DNA of 64,000 nt from Streptomyces sp. NBC_01451 (GTDB lineage: Bacteria; Actinomycetota; Actinomycetes; Streptomycetales; Streptomycetaceae): positions 1,426,001-1,490,000 of the forward strand of contig NZ_CP109479.1 in assembly GCF_036227485.1 (NCBI RefSeq). Direction: 5' to 3'. The notes beneath the pieces were generated by a model. The model was not told the origin of the DNA and made no database searches. It saw nothing but the letters and a program-made list of their open reading frames with translations. This document shows, piece after piece, positions 1-9,409 of the stretch; within the stretch, counting starts at the first letter, position 1; every line of letters starts with the position of its first letter. Both the position numbers and the translations under genes were made by a program.

Positions 1-207
1 GGTGTCCCGGGACAGCCGGGAGACGTACGCGAAGACCACACTGTCGTCGAAGCGGCTGGGATGCATGATCTTCCCGGGCAGATCAGGCGTACCGGCGCCG
101 CCCGCGCCCAACGCGCCGAAAGCCGCGCGCTGCGAGGCGATCGCCGTGTCGGCGTCGAGGAGAGCCGTCACCTGGTCCCGGGAGAGGAAGAGGACGTCGT
201 CGGTCAT
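1..207 (-). CDS. Ornithine cyclodeaminase/mu-crystallin family protein, N-terminal part
   Basis: Only the first 69 codons lie in the window; the gene continues past the left edge. The translated N-terminus (MTDDVLFLSRDQVTALLDAD, then an alanine-rich helix and a GKIMHPSRFDDSVVFAYVSR stretch) resembles the start of NAD-dependent ornithine cyclodeaminase/mu-crystallin proteins, in which a short helix is followed by a strand that packs against the Rossmann domain. Family members are deaminating cyclases or imine reductases. The NAD-binding domain is not visible here. It is transcribed in the same direction as the cyclohydrolase gene that ends 101 nt upstream of its ATG, so the two may be co-transcribed. 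The family call is moderate because it rests on the N-terminus alone. Confidence 0.6.
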   Translation of the reverse strand, partial: MTDDVLFLSRDQVTALLDADTAIASQRAAFGALGAGGAGTPDLPGKIMHPSRFDDSVVFAYVSRLSRDT

Positions 208-308
208 TCCCTCTTCCTTTCCGGAATCGGGGCTGCTGGCACCCCCCGCGCGCGTCCGAGTGACGTACGCCCCCTGATCGGGACTCCCGGCCGGGTCTCC
301 CGGTCAGG

Positions 309-965
309 TCAGGACCAGTGCGCCACCGCGTCGAGGTGCGGCAGGACGTGGTCGAGGCGCTCGCGCTTGGTCCGCAGGTAGGTGATGTTGTTCTCGCACG
401 GCGGGATCAGCAGCGGCACGTCCTCGGCGATCTTGATGCCGTGGCGGAGCAACGCCTCGCGCTTGCGCGGGTTGTTGGACATCAGGCGCACCGAACGGAC
501 ACCGAGGTCATGGAGGATCTCCGCCGCGACGCCGTAGTCACGGGAGTCCACCGGCAGACCCTGCGCGAGGTTCGCCTCCACGGTGTCCAGGCCCTCCGCC
601 TGGAGCTGCATCGCGCGCAGCTTGGCGAGCAGCCCGATGCCCCGGCCCTCATGCCCTCTGAGGTAGACGAGAATGCCGCTCCCCTCGGCGACTATCGCGC
701 GCAGCGCGGAGTCGAGCTGGTCGCCGCATTCGCAGTGCTGGGAGCCGAAGGCGTCACCGGTCAGGCATTCGGAATGCAGCCTGGTGAGAACGTCGTCCTC
801 GGTGATCTCGCCGTAGACCAGCGCCACTTGCTCGTCACCGCGATCGTGGTCCATGTATCCGACCGCCTGGAAATCGCCGTACACGGTGGGCAACGGCGCA
901 TTCACCACGCGTTCCACTCCCGAGGCCTGGGAGGCTTTGCCGAGTACGCCAATTTTTTCTGTCAT
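309..965 (-). CDS. ribA: GTP cyclohydrolase II paralogue, FAPy-forming (GCH III-like) variant
   Basis: This 218-aa protein is a single-domain GTP cyclohydrolase II, without the fused RibB domain of housekeeping RibBA enzymes. The zinc site is intact (HSECLTGD around residues 64-71, then Cys78 and Cys80 in QHCECGDQ), and the GTP-binding stretch YLRGHEGRGIGLL follows at 101-113. The usual LRAY motif reads LRAM: Met119 replaces a near-invariant active-site Tyr. In a Streptomyces coelicolor paralogue the same Tyr-to-Met change stops the reaction at the formamidopyrimidine (FAPy) nucleotide, as recalled from published work. The enzyme is therefore more likely to feed a special pathway than bulk riboflavin synthesis. 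It is divergent from the creatininase-family gene, with only 38 nt between the start codons. Confidence 0.9.
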   Translation of the reverse strand: MTEKIGVLGKASQASGVERVVNAPLPTVYGDFQAVGYMDHDRGDEQVALVYGEITEDDVLTRLHSECLTGDAFGSQHCECGDQLDSALRAIVAEGSGILVYLRGHEGRGIGLLAKLRAMQLQAEGLDTVEANLAQGLPVDSRDYGVAAEILHDLGVRSVRLMSNNPRKREALLRHGIKIAEDVPLLIPPCENNITYLRTKRERLDHVLPHLDAVAHWS

Positions 966-1003
966 GATCTGGTTCCTAAGCAGAGACGAAAGGCCGGGAG
1001 AAC

Positions 1004-1816
1004 ATGGATGATTCGGGAATACGGTCGACGGCGTCCGTAGCGTTGCCGACCGGCGGCCTGTTGCCGGTGGACACTACGGAAGACGTACGGACACGAGCCG
1101 CCGGCGTCTCAACGCAGGTCGCCGTTCTTCCGGTCGGGAGCTTCGAACAGCATGGTCCCTTCCTTCCGTTGACGACCGACACCCTGGTCGCCTGTGCCAT
1201 TGCCCGGGAGATCGCATCCGCATACCCGGTGCACCTCCTTCCGCCGGTGACCATCGCATGCTCGCATGAGCACGCCAAGTGGCCGGGAACCGTCAGCATC
1301 TCCTCCGTGACCCTTCACGCGGTAGTACGGGACATCGCCGAATCGCTGCGCCGCTCGGGCGTGGACGCCCTGGTGGTCGTCAACGGACACGGCGGAAACT
1401 ACGTACTGGGCAACGTCGTTCAGGAATCCTCCGCGCGCGGTGAGCGCATGGCGCTGTTCCCGGCCGCGGAGGACTGGGAGACGGCGCGCGAGCGGGCCGG
1501 AGTGGTGACCTCGCTGCTCACCGACATGCACGCGGGGGAAATCGAGACCTCCATCCTGCTGCACGCTCATCCTGAATTGCTCCGTCCCGGTTATGAGACC
1601 GCTGATTTCGTCGCCGACGACCGTCGGCATCTTCTGACCCTCGGCATGGCCGGTTACACCGATTCCGGTGTCATCGGCCGTCCTTCGCTGGGCTCCGCCG
1701 AAAAGGGGAAGGCGTTGCTGGCGAGCTTCGCCGAGTCCTTCGGGGCGTATTTCTCGATGCTCACCGAGGCCGTTGCCGGGGCCACTGCCGGTGCCGACGC
1801 CGGGGACCAGAAGTAG
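1004..1816 (+). CDS. Creatininase-family metal-dependent amidohydrolase (possible FAPy deformylase)
   Basis: This 270-aa protein belongs to the creatininase superfamily, which includes creatinine amidohydrolase, MftE and the archaeal FAPy deformylase ArfB. The metal ligands are visible: Glu48 and His50 in GSFEQHGPFLPL, Asp59 in LTTDT, His129 in NGHGGN, and His176/Glu179/Glu181 in DMHAGEIETS. It is divergent from a cyclohydrolase predicted to release the formylated pyrimidine, and ArfB removes exactly that formyl group in archaea, so a deformylase role is an attractive inference. The ATG has GGGAG only 3 nt upstream, a short spacing. Its 3' end overlaps the convergent membrane-protein gene by 163 nt. 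MftE is less likely, since no other mycofactocin genes are present. Confidence 0.85.
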   Translation: MDDSGIRSTASVALPTGGLLPVDTTEDVRTRAAGVSTQVAVLPVGSFEQHGPFLPLTTDTLVACAIAREIASAYPVHLLPPVTIACSHEHAKWPGTVSISSVTLHAVVRDIAESLRRSGVDALVVVNGHGGNYVLGNVVQESSARGERMALFPAAEDWETARERAGVVTSLLTDMHAGEIETSILLHAHPELLRPGYETADFVADDRRHLLTLGMAGYTDSGVIGRPSLGSAEKGKALLASFAESFGAYFSMLTEAVAGATAGADAGDQK

Positions 1817-2976
1817 CGGACGACCAGGACGACCGCGCCGGGCAGGGCGGCCACGAAGCTCAGCACGCCGTACACGACGGCGACGCTCAGCCCCATGCTG
1901 GCGCCCAGCCCCGCCGCGCCGAACGCCCAGGCGGTGACGCCCTCGCGGGGGCCCCAGCCGCCGACGTTCAGCGGTACCCCCATCGCCAGCAGCGCCAGTA
2001 CTGCCAGCGGCAGCAGCTCGGCGACGGTGGCGCGGGATCCGGCGACCCTGGCGGCGACCACGAACATCCCGAGGTGGCCCGAGAGGACGACCACGGAGGA
2101 GAGCGCCACGCCCGGCAGGTTCTCGCGGGAGAGCAGGGCGCCGCGGGCCTCGGTGAGCGTGGCGCGCAGGGCGCGGGCCCGGCGGGCCGCCGCACTCGGG
2201 GCACGGTTCATCCGGACGGCGACGACGATCGCGACGGCGCCCACGGCGACGAAGGCCACCATCAGGGCGACCCGGCGGGCCTCGGCCAGTACCGGCGACG
2301 GCTGGGTGAGCAGGACCACTCCGCCGACGGTGATCAGCGCGATCTGCCCGGCGACCCGTTCGAGGACGACCGCACGGACCCCGCGCCCCATGTCACCGGC
2401 GCTCTGCCCGTGCCGCACCGCACGGTGCACGTCGCCGAGGACGCCGCCGGGAAGGGCCGCGTTCAGGAACAGCGAGCGGTAGTAGTCGGCGACCGCGGGG
2501 ACCAGGGGCAGCTTGATCCCCAGCCCCCGGGCGACCAGGGCCCAGCGCCAGGCGCTGAACACGGTGGTGAGCAGCCCGATCCCGAGGCCCACGAAGAGGA
2601 TCGGTACGTCGATCCGCCGCAGCCCGTCCAGGAAGACGCCGGTGCCGAGGCGCCAGAGGAGCACGCCGAGAATCGTTGTTCCGGCGAGAGTGCCCAGGTG
2701 GGGGCGGATGCCTTTGGCGACGCGGCGGAGACGGTTCGGGGTGGGCGTCTGCGGGGCGGCGGCCCGGGGCCCGACGAAGCCGATCACTCCGGCGCGGCCG
2801 GCGGACGCGGAGCGCCTCGGAGGATGTACGGCTGTTCGTACGCCGCGGGCCGGTGGGCGCTGGTCGCTCCCCCACTCTCGGCTTCGCTCGGACGGGGGGA
2901 CCCCCATCGCGCCGGAGCCGCTGATCGACACAGCCCCGCGCCCCTTACGGGTCACGTCCAGCGTCGGCACGCTCAT
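1654..2976 (-). CDS. LPG-synthase-type (UPF0104) multipass membrane protein, putative flippase
   Basis: This 440-aa membrane protein has a disordered Arg/Pro-rich N-terminal tail of about 85 residues, about eight hydrophobic segments, and a polar C-terminal tail. It matches the transmembrane domain family of lysylphosphatidylglycerol synthase (UPF0104), including the ADYYRSLFLNAALPGG and GGWGPREGVTAWAF signatures. These proteins move or modify lipids across the membrane. The catalytic C-terminal domain of MprF is absent, so a flippase-type role for the lipid-linked product of this cluster is inferred. The ATG overlaps the methyltransferase stop (ATGA), which fixes the start. The last 163 nt overlap the convergent creatininase-family gene. 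Confidence 0.8.
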   Translation of the reverse strand: MSVPTLDVTRKGRGAVSISGSGAMGVPPSERSREWGSDQRPPARGVRTAVHPPRRSASAGRAGVIGFVGPRAAAPQTPTPNRLRRVAKGIRPHLGTLAGTTILGVLLWRLGTGVFLDGLRRIDVPILFVGLGIGLLTTVFSAWRWALVARGLGIKLPLVPAVADYYRSLFLNAALPGGVLGDVHRAVRHGQSAGDMGRGVRAVVLERVAGQIALITVGGVVLLTQPSPVLAEARRVALMVAFVAVGAVAIVVAVRMNRAPSAAARRARALRATLTEARGALLSRENLPGVALSSVVVLSGHLGMFVVAARVAGSRATVAELLPLAVLALLAMGVPLNVGGWGPREGVTAWAFGAAGLGASMGLSVAVVYGVLSFVAALPGAVVLVVRYFWSPASAPAVAPATASVSIEKYAPKDSAKLASNAFPFSAEPSEGRPMTPESV

Positions 2977-4004
2977 GAGGTCGTCCCGTCCGTCGGCCTC
3001 GGCAGGGACAGGAGGTCGCTGTGGTGGACCTCCACCCGCAGCTCCCCGGCCGCGCAGGCCTCCAGGCGCTCGGCGAGGTAGGCGTCGGCGCGGGACTTCA
3101 GTGCCGGGCGTTCCTCCACCGCCGCCGCGACCCAGCCGCGCAGCCACTCCGCGGTGAGCGGGGCCTCCACGGGGCCGAGGTGCCAGGCGCTCGGGTGGAC
3201 GCGGACCGTGGCGCCCCGCTGGTCGAAGGCCTCGCAGGCCGCCGTGACCGCGTCGGGGCCGAGCAGGCCCGCCCGTCGCTGGTGGGCGTTGAACGCGTCG
3301 GCGATGTCCCCGTCCAGCGGGTCGGGGGTGCCGAACTCCACGCGGCCCGCGACGGAGAGGGTCAGCAGGGCCGGGCTGCCGGCGCCCGCGCAGGCCGTGG
3401 CGAGGGCGTCGACCTCCTCACGGGTGAGGACGTCCAGCAGCGCGGACGCGGTGACCAGCGAGGCACCGGCCAGCGCGTCGGCGGTCAGCCGGGCGACGTC
3501 TCCGCGCCGTGTCTCCACCGTCACGTGACTGCCGTCGGCGGCGGCGCGCGGGGAGGCCACGGCGGCGAAGTGCAGGAGGTAGGGGTCGCGGTCGTGCAGG
3601 ACCCAGTGCTGGGCGCCGTCGAGCCGGGGCGCGAGCCAGCGGCCCATGGAGCCGGTGCCGCAGCCCAGGTCGTGGATGACGTGCCCGCCCGGCTTTCCGG
3701 GCAGCTCGGCGAGCCGGGCGCGCAGCGGGACGAGGAGTTCGACGGCGCGCGCGGCGGCGTCGGCGCCCTCGCGCAGCTCCAGCCAGTCGGGCGCGTAGCG
3801 GGGCGGGTCGTCGGGTCCGGCCTCACGCAGCCGGACCGTGCCCCGTTCCCCCGGGCCCACCGGACCGGCGCCGGGCTTCACGTCCCGGTGCGTCGGCTGG
3901 GCCGGAATCCCGGCGGCGGGCTTGGCGTTCGTGTCCACCGGAGTCACCGGTCCCCGTCGTTGTATGTCGGACGCCGCCGAAGTGGTGATCGTCGTCTTCC
4001 TCAT
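2973..4004 (-). CDS. Class I SAM-dependent methyltransferase
   Basis: This 343-aa protein has a low-complexity N-terminus of about 75 residues followed by a Rossmann methyltransferase domain. Motif I is HDLGCGTGSMGRWLAP, with an acidic residue ending the next strand (LHDRDPYLLHF). A later segment, TASALLDVLTREEVDAL, corresponds to the motif IV/post-motif region. The substrate cannot be told from sequence. It starts with an ATG overlapping the stop of the 96-aa gene upstream (ATGA) and ends in an ATGA overlap with the flippase gene, so it is translationally coupled on both sides. Its first residues (MRKTTITTSAASD) resemble those of the 96-aa protein (MRTATATTTGADS), which may reflect local duplication. 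Confidence 0.85.
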   Translation of the reverse strand: MRKTTITTSAASDIQRRGPVTPVDTNAKPAAGIPAQPTHRDVKPGAGPVGPGERGTVRLREAGPDDPPRYAPDWLELREGADAAARAVELLVPLRARLAELPGKPGGHVIHDLGCGTGSMGRWLAPRLDGAQHWVLHDRDPYLLHFAAVASPRAAADGSHVTVETRRGDVARLTADALAGASLVTASALLDVLTREEVDALATACAGAGSPALLTLSVAGRVEFGTPDPLDGDIADAFNAHQRRAGLLGPDAVTAACEAFDQRGATVRVHPSAWHLGPVEAPLTAEWLRGWVAAAVEERPALKSRADAYLAERLEACAAGELRVEVHHSDLLSLPRPTDGTTS

Positions 4005-4287
4005 GCCGCGTTCCTCGCTTCCCGGGGGTTGCGCCCCAGTGCGCCCACGGCACTCCGCAGCGCGGCCACCCGGCGTCCCCGGGCGGCGATCAGCTCGATG
4101 TCGGCGTCCATGGGAGTCGCCGGAGCGGCCGGGGCCGTCATCGTCGTCGCCTCGGTGGTGCCGCTCTCCGGGGTGCCCGGGGCGATCGGCCCCCGCACCT
4201 CGACGGCACTCCGCAGCGCAGCCGCGCGGAACGCCCGCGCGGAGACCGACCCGCTGTCGGCGCCCGTCGTCGTCGCTGTCGCTGTCC

Positions 4288-4291
<4 letters not shown>
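4001..4291 (-). CDS. Unrecognised 96-aa protein with internal repeat, coupled to GT and methyltransferase
   Basis: This small gene lies between the glycosyltransferase and methyltransferase genes and overlaps each by 4 nt (ATGA at 4288-4291 and 4001-4004), which supports real translation. The protein starts MRTATATTTGADSGS and contains a two-fold repeat: ARAFRAAALRSAVEVRG near residue 18 and ARGRRVAALRSAVGALG near residue 69, sharing the AALRSAV core. A Thr/Ala/Pro-rich linker separates them. At DNA level, 17 identical bases recur at 4047-4063 and 4203-4219. No signal peptide, membrane segment or cysteine is seen. I do not recognise a family. A carrier or scaffold peptide, or a modified precursor peptide, are possibilities only. 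Confidence 0.7.
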
Positions 4292-6074
<1,783 letters not shown>

Positions 6075-7058
6075 TCAGCCCGCGTCCGGATAGCGGACGC
6101 GGTGGCAGAGCGCCGGCAGCTCCCCCGAGGCGAGCCTCGGCAGTACGTCCGGGAGTTCCCCGAACGCGCACTCGCCGGTGATCAGGGCGTCGAGCGCCGG
6201 GTCGGCCAGCAGGTCGAGGGCGAGGGCGAGCCGGTCGGCGTAGGTGCGGCCGGGCCGCGCGGCCGGGGACACGGTCCCCACCTGGCTGCTGCGGACGGTG
6301 AGCCGCCGGGAGTGGAACGCCTCGCCCAGCGGCAGGCTGACGCGCCGGTCGCCGTACCAGCTCAGCTCGATCACCGTGCCCTCGGCGGTGAGGAGTTCGA
6401 GCGAGCGGGCCAGTCCCGCCTCGCTGGCGCTGGCGTGGACGACCAGGTCGCACTCCCCCAGGGCGTCCTGCGGCAGCGCGAAGTCGACGCCGAGCGCTTC
6501 CGCGGTCTTCGCGCGCCCGGGATCGGCGTCCACCAGTTGGACACGCACTCCCGGGAACCGGGCGATCAGCGCGGCCACCGACGAGCCGATCATCCCGCCG
6601 CCGACCACCGCGATCCGGTCACCGGCGAGCGGCGACGCGTCCCAGAGGGCGTTCACCGCGGTCTCCACGGTCCCGGCGAGCACCGCGCGTTCGGCGGGCA
6701 CCCCGTCCGGCACCACGGTCACCGCGCCCACCGGAACCACGTACCGCGTCTGGTGCGGGTAGAGGCAGAAGACCGTACGGCCCGTCAACGCGTCCGGGCC
6801 CTCCTCCACCACACCGACGTTGAGGTAGCCGTACTTGACCGGGCCGGGGAAGTCGCCCTCCTGGAACGGCGCCCGCATGGCCGCGTACTGGCTGACCGGG
6901 ACGCCACCACGGAAGACGAGCGTCTCCGTGCCGCGGCTCACGCCGGAAAACAGAGTGCGGACCAGTACCTCGCCCTCGCCGGGCGCCGGCAGTTCGACGT
7001 CACGGATCTCTCCGTGGTCCGGCGAACCGAGCCAGAAAGCACGTGCGGCGCGCTTCAT
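6075..7058 (-). CDS. MDR-superfamily (zinc-type) dehydrogenase without catalytic zinc ligands, BchC-like
   Basis: This 327-aa medium-chain dehydrogenase has a GroES-like N-terminal half and a Rossmann half with the dinucleotide motif IAVVGGGMIGSSVAAL near 158-173. The position of the zinc Cys (GxCGxD in alcohol dehydrogenases) reads SGVSRGTET, and no GHE motif is present, so catalytic zinc is probably absent, as in BchC-like relatives. NAD(P)-dependent oxidation or reduction of a hydroxyl group is likely, on an unknown substrate. An AGGAGG stands 6 nt before the ATG. It is the first gene of the minus-strand series, separated by 141 nt from the pterin-synthase-like gene and divergent from the CDP-alcohol phosphatidyltransferase gene. 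Confidence 0.82.
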   Translation of the reverse strand: MKRAARAFWLGSPDHGEIRDVELPAPGEGEVLVRTLFSGVSRGTETLVFRGGVPVSQYAAMRAPFQEGDFPGPVKYGYLNVGVVEEGPDALTGRTVFCLYPHQTRYVVPVGAVTVVPDGVPAERAVLAGTVETAVNALWDASPLAGDRIAVVGGGMIGSSVAALIARFPGVRVQLVDADPGRAKTAEALGVDFALPQDALGECDLVVHASASEAGLARSLELLTAEGTVIELSWYGDRRVSLPLGEAFHSRRLTVRSSQVGTVSPAARPGRTYADRLALALDLLADPALDALITGECAFGELPDVLPRLASGELPALCHRVRYPDAG

Positions 7059-7164
7059 CGGAGTCCTCCTGAACGCTTGGGAAGTTGTTCACGTACTGCG
7101 GGGTGCACAGTCCGCGCACAGTACGCGGCATGATCCACTCTGTACATACGGCGGAGGACTCGCG

Positions 7165-7965
7165 GTGGCCCTGAACAACACGTACGAAGCGAGGCTGGTT
7201 CAGCAGGAAACTGCTCTGGGGGCGGGCCTGCAGGTCCTGTTGCTGGTCCTGCTCGGCTCCGCGATCGGCCTGGGCCCCGCGGGCTGGCTGACCGGACTGG
7301 CGTTCGCGATCGCCACCTGGGCCGTTCTGTCCCGCGCGCTGCACCGGTCGGGGTCGAAGTCGTTCGGCCCGGCCAACCGGGTCACCCTCGGCCGGGCGAC
7401 CCTGGTCGGCGGCGTGACGGCGCTGGTCGCGGACTCCTTCGTCAGCTCGCCGCCCATCACACTCTTCGTCGGGCTCGCGGCCGTGGCCCTGATCCTCGAC
7501 GGCGTGGACGGCAAGGTCGCCCGGCGCACGGGCACCTGCTCGAAGCTGGGCGCGCGTTTCGACATGGAGGTCGACGCGTTCCTCATCCTGGTGCTCAGCG
7601 TGTACGTGTCGATGTCGCTGGGCCCGTGGGTCCTGCTGATCGGCGGTATGCGCTACGCCTTCGTCGCCGCCGCCCGCGTCCTGCCCTGGCTGAACGCCCC
7701 GCTGCCGCCGAGCACCGCCCGCAAGACCGTGGCCGCCTTCCAGGGCATCCTGCTCCTGCTCGCCGCCTCCGGGTACCTGCCCCTCGCGGCGACGCAGGCG
7801 GTGACCGCGCTGGCTCTGGGCACACTGGTCTGGTCGTTCGGCCGGGACATCCTGTGGCTGTACCGCACGTCCCGCCCGCGCACGGCGCCCGCCCCGTCGC
7901 TCGCGTCGATCGCCTCGGTTGAGCAGCAGCTGCGTGCCCTGGTGCCCGAGTCCGTCTCCCGCTGA
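7165..7965 (+). CDS. CDP-alcohol phosphatidyltransferase family membrane enzyme
   Basis: This 266-aa membrane protein has about five or six hydrophobic segments and a complete CDP-alcohol phosphotransferase motif (D-x2-D-G-x2-A-R-x8-G-x3-D-x3-D), seen as DGVDGKVARR followed by KLGARFDMEVDAF. Such enzymes transfer a phosphoalcohol from a CDP-linked donor onto another alcohol, usually making phospholipids such as phosphatidylinositol phosphate or phosphatidylglycerol phosphate. The chosen GTG has GGAGG 6 nt upstream. The gene is divergent from the minus-strand operon with a shared 106-nt intergenic region, so it may supply or use a lipid in the same pathway. The specific alcohol cannot be told. 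Confidence 0.85.
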   Translation: MALNNTYEARLVQQETALGAGLQVLLLVLLGSAIGLGPAGWLTGLAFAIATWAVLSRALHRSGSKSFGPANRVTLGRATLVGGVTALVADSFVSSPPITLFVGLAAVALILDGVDGKVARRTGTCSKLGARFDMEVDAFLILVLSVYVSMSLGPWVLLIGGMRYAFVAAARVLPWLNAPLPPSTARKTVAAFQGILLLLAASGYLPLAATQAVTALALGTLVWSFGRDILWLYRTSRPRTAPAPSLASIASVEQQLRALVPESVSR

Positions 7966-7968
7966 GGT

Positions 7969-7995
7969 GCGGCCCGCGCGCGATGCGCGGACCGC
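7969..7995 (+). terminator. Hairpin after the CDP-alcohol phosphatidyltransferase gene
   Basis: A GCGG-c-CCGCGC stem pairs with GCGCGG-a-CCGC around a 5-nt loop, starting 4 nt after the stop codon. No T-run follows, as is usual in Streptomyces. It lies in the convergent gap with the YcnI-like gene. Confidence 0.5.
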
Positions 7996-8032
7996 AGGCA
8001 CTTCGACTGCCGCAATTCCCGCGACTGCTGTT

Positions 8033-8764
8033 CTACGAACGTGATGTCCGGGTCCTGACCAGCGCGAACGCCGCAGCGGCCAGGCCCAGTACCCCCACGA
8101 CGAGCCCGGCGACACCCAGCCCGCGAGCCGTCGAGTCAGTGGCCGGGTCCGAGTCCCGGCCGGCGTCGCTCTTCACGGAAGCCGCCGAGGGACTGGCACC
8201 GGCACCCTCTTCAGCGGTCACCGCCGCCGTCAGCCTCAGTGTCGGCGCCGGGTTCTCCGGCTCGTCCTGGCCCGCCTGAGGCGTCTCGATCCAGCGGACG
8301 ACGTTGCCGTCGGAGTACGTCTGCAGGGTCTTGAAGGCCAGCTGACCGGTGCTGTCGGGGAGTTGGCCGAACGCGACGTCGAAGTCCTCGTACTCCCCGC
8401 TCCGGATCCGGCCGCCGGTCCAGGTGATCTCGGAGACGGCGTCGGTGATCGTCCCGTCGTCCGTCTTGACCGGTGTCCTCAGTTTCGTGGTCGTCACCTT
8501 CGCGGTCCAGCCCTCCTCCGGGGTGACCAGCACGCCGAGGACGGGGTGGTCGGTGGGCAGGAACACCTGGACCTCGGTGGTGCTCGCGGTGTCCTCCTCG
8601 TTGGGGACCCGGAAGGTCAGGACGCCGTCCGTGGCGCCCTTCGCGTAGCTCTCGGGGTGCACGGTGACGTGCGCGGAGGCGGCACCCGCGGCGGCGAGGA
8701 CACCGGCGGCGGTGAGACCGGTGACGACGCCGGCGCGGCGCAGGGTGATGCGTGTCGGGAACAT
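8033..8764 (-). CDS. YcnI-like (DUF1775) copper-associated exported protein
   Basis: This 243-aa protein has a signal peptide ending in AGAASA, directly followed by HVTVHPESY. The mature N-terminal His is the copper-binding residue known in the YcnI/DUF1775 family. A beta-rich YcnI domain covers residues 32-180, then comes a Ser/Ala/Asp-rich linker, and finally a membrane anchor (GLGVAGLVVGVLGLAAAAFAL) with a basic tail, so the domain faces outward. A role in copper delivery or homeostasis at the cell surface follows from the family. The next gene upstream encodes a His-rich membrane protein and ends 54 nt before this start; a GTAC-rich palindrome lies between them. Confidence 0.9.
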   Translation of the reverse strand: MFPTRITLRRAGVVTGLTAAGVLAAAGAASAHVTVHPESYAKGATDGVLTFRVPNEEDTASTTEVQVFLPTDHPVLGVLVTPEEGWTAKVTTTKLRTPVKTDDGTITDAVSEITWTGGRIRSGEYEDFDVAFGQLPDSTGQLAFKTLQTYSDGNVVRWIETPQAGQDEPENPAPTLRLTAAVTAEEGAGASPSAASVKSDAGRDSDPATDSTARGLGVAGLVVGVLGLAAAAFALVRTRTSRS

Positions 8765-8782
8765 GGGCGGAACTCCGTACTT

Positions 8783-8798
8783 CAGTACTTCCGTACTG
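8783..8798. promoter_or_regulatory. Palindrome upstream of the YcnI-like gene
   Basis: CAGTAC-TTCC-GTACTG is a perfect 6-4-6 inverted repeat 19 nt upstream of the YcnI-like ATG, with a further GTAC half-site at 8777-8780. It does not match the CsoR or Zur consensus as I know them. An operator for the copper gene is inferred from position only. Confidence 0.35.
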
Positions 8799-8818
8799 GT
8801 GGCTGGTGTCGGGGAACT

Positions 8819-9409
8819 TCAGGGCGTGTACGGAATCCCTGTCGGCGGTCCCCGACCGCCCACCGCGTACCGCAGGAGAAGCCGCCGCGGCCGGGCGACC
8901 CGCGACGGCACGCGCCCCGGCCGCGTACGGGGCGGCCCGACGGGCGCGTCCCGCCACCAGGCGGCGAGGCCCGGTACGAAGGCGACCGCCCAGCGCAGCA
9001 GCGACCACAGCGCGGCCTCGCCCCGCCGCAGGCACCAGGAGGCGACCAGGGCGGCCACGACGTGCGCGGAGAGGGCGTGGGCGCTCATGGCGTGCGGGTG
9101 GGCGTGGGGCATGCGCATCCCGGGATGGTGCGCGTGCGCCATGACCCGGCCGCGCGCCGCCCCGAACACGCCGAACGCGACATGGAGCCCCGCCTGGGTG
9201 ACCAGTGTCAGGGCGCCGATCCCCGGGAGCGACCGCTCCCGGCCGCCGAGCAGCCACCCGGCGGCGAACACGGCCGCGAACCCGGCGCCGTCCGCCTCGG
9301 CCGACGGCGCGGCGCCGGTCGCGAGTCCGTGTGCGGCGGCGGCCAGCAGGACGCACACCGCGGCGAACACCGCGGCGCGCAGACTCCGTACCGCCGGGGA
9401 AGCGCTCAT
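8819..9409 (-). CDS. Histidine-rich multipass membrane protein of unknown function
   Basis: This 196-aa protein has about four hydrophobic segments. Between the second and third is a His/Met-rich loop, AHAHHPGMRMPHAHPHAMSA (near residues 91-110), that looks suited to soft-metal binding. The C-terminal 50 residues are Arg/Pro-rich and probably cytoplasmic. It lies upstream of the YcnI-like gene in the same direction, and small His-rich membrane proteins of this kind often accompany YcnI genes in Streptomyces. A metal (copper) handling role is inferred from the loop and the neighbour. I do not recognise a named family. Confidence 0.65.
   Translation of the reverse strand: MSASPAVRSLRAAVFAAVCVLLAAAAHGLATGAAPSAEADGAGFAAVFAAGWLLGGRERSLPGIGALTLVTQAGLHVAFGVFGAARGRVMAHAHHPGMRMPHAHPHAMSAHALSAHVVAALVASWCLRRGEAALWSLLRWAVAFVPGLAAWWRDAPVGPPRTRPGRVPSRVARPRRLLLRYAVGGRGPPTGIPYTP

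Noticed and set aside
1004..1816. Creatininase-family gene as MftE of a mycofactocin cluster
   Set aside because: No mycofactocin precursor, radical SAM or MftD-type gene lies in the window.
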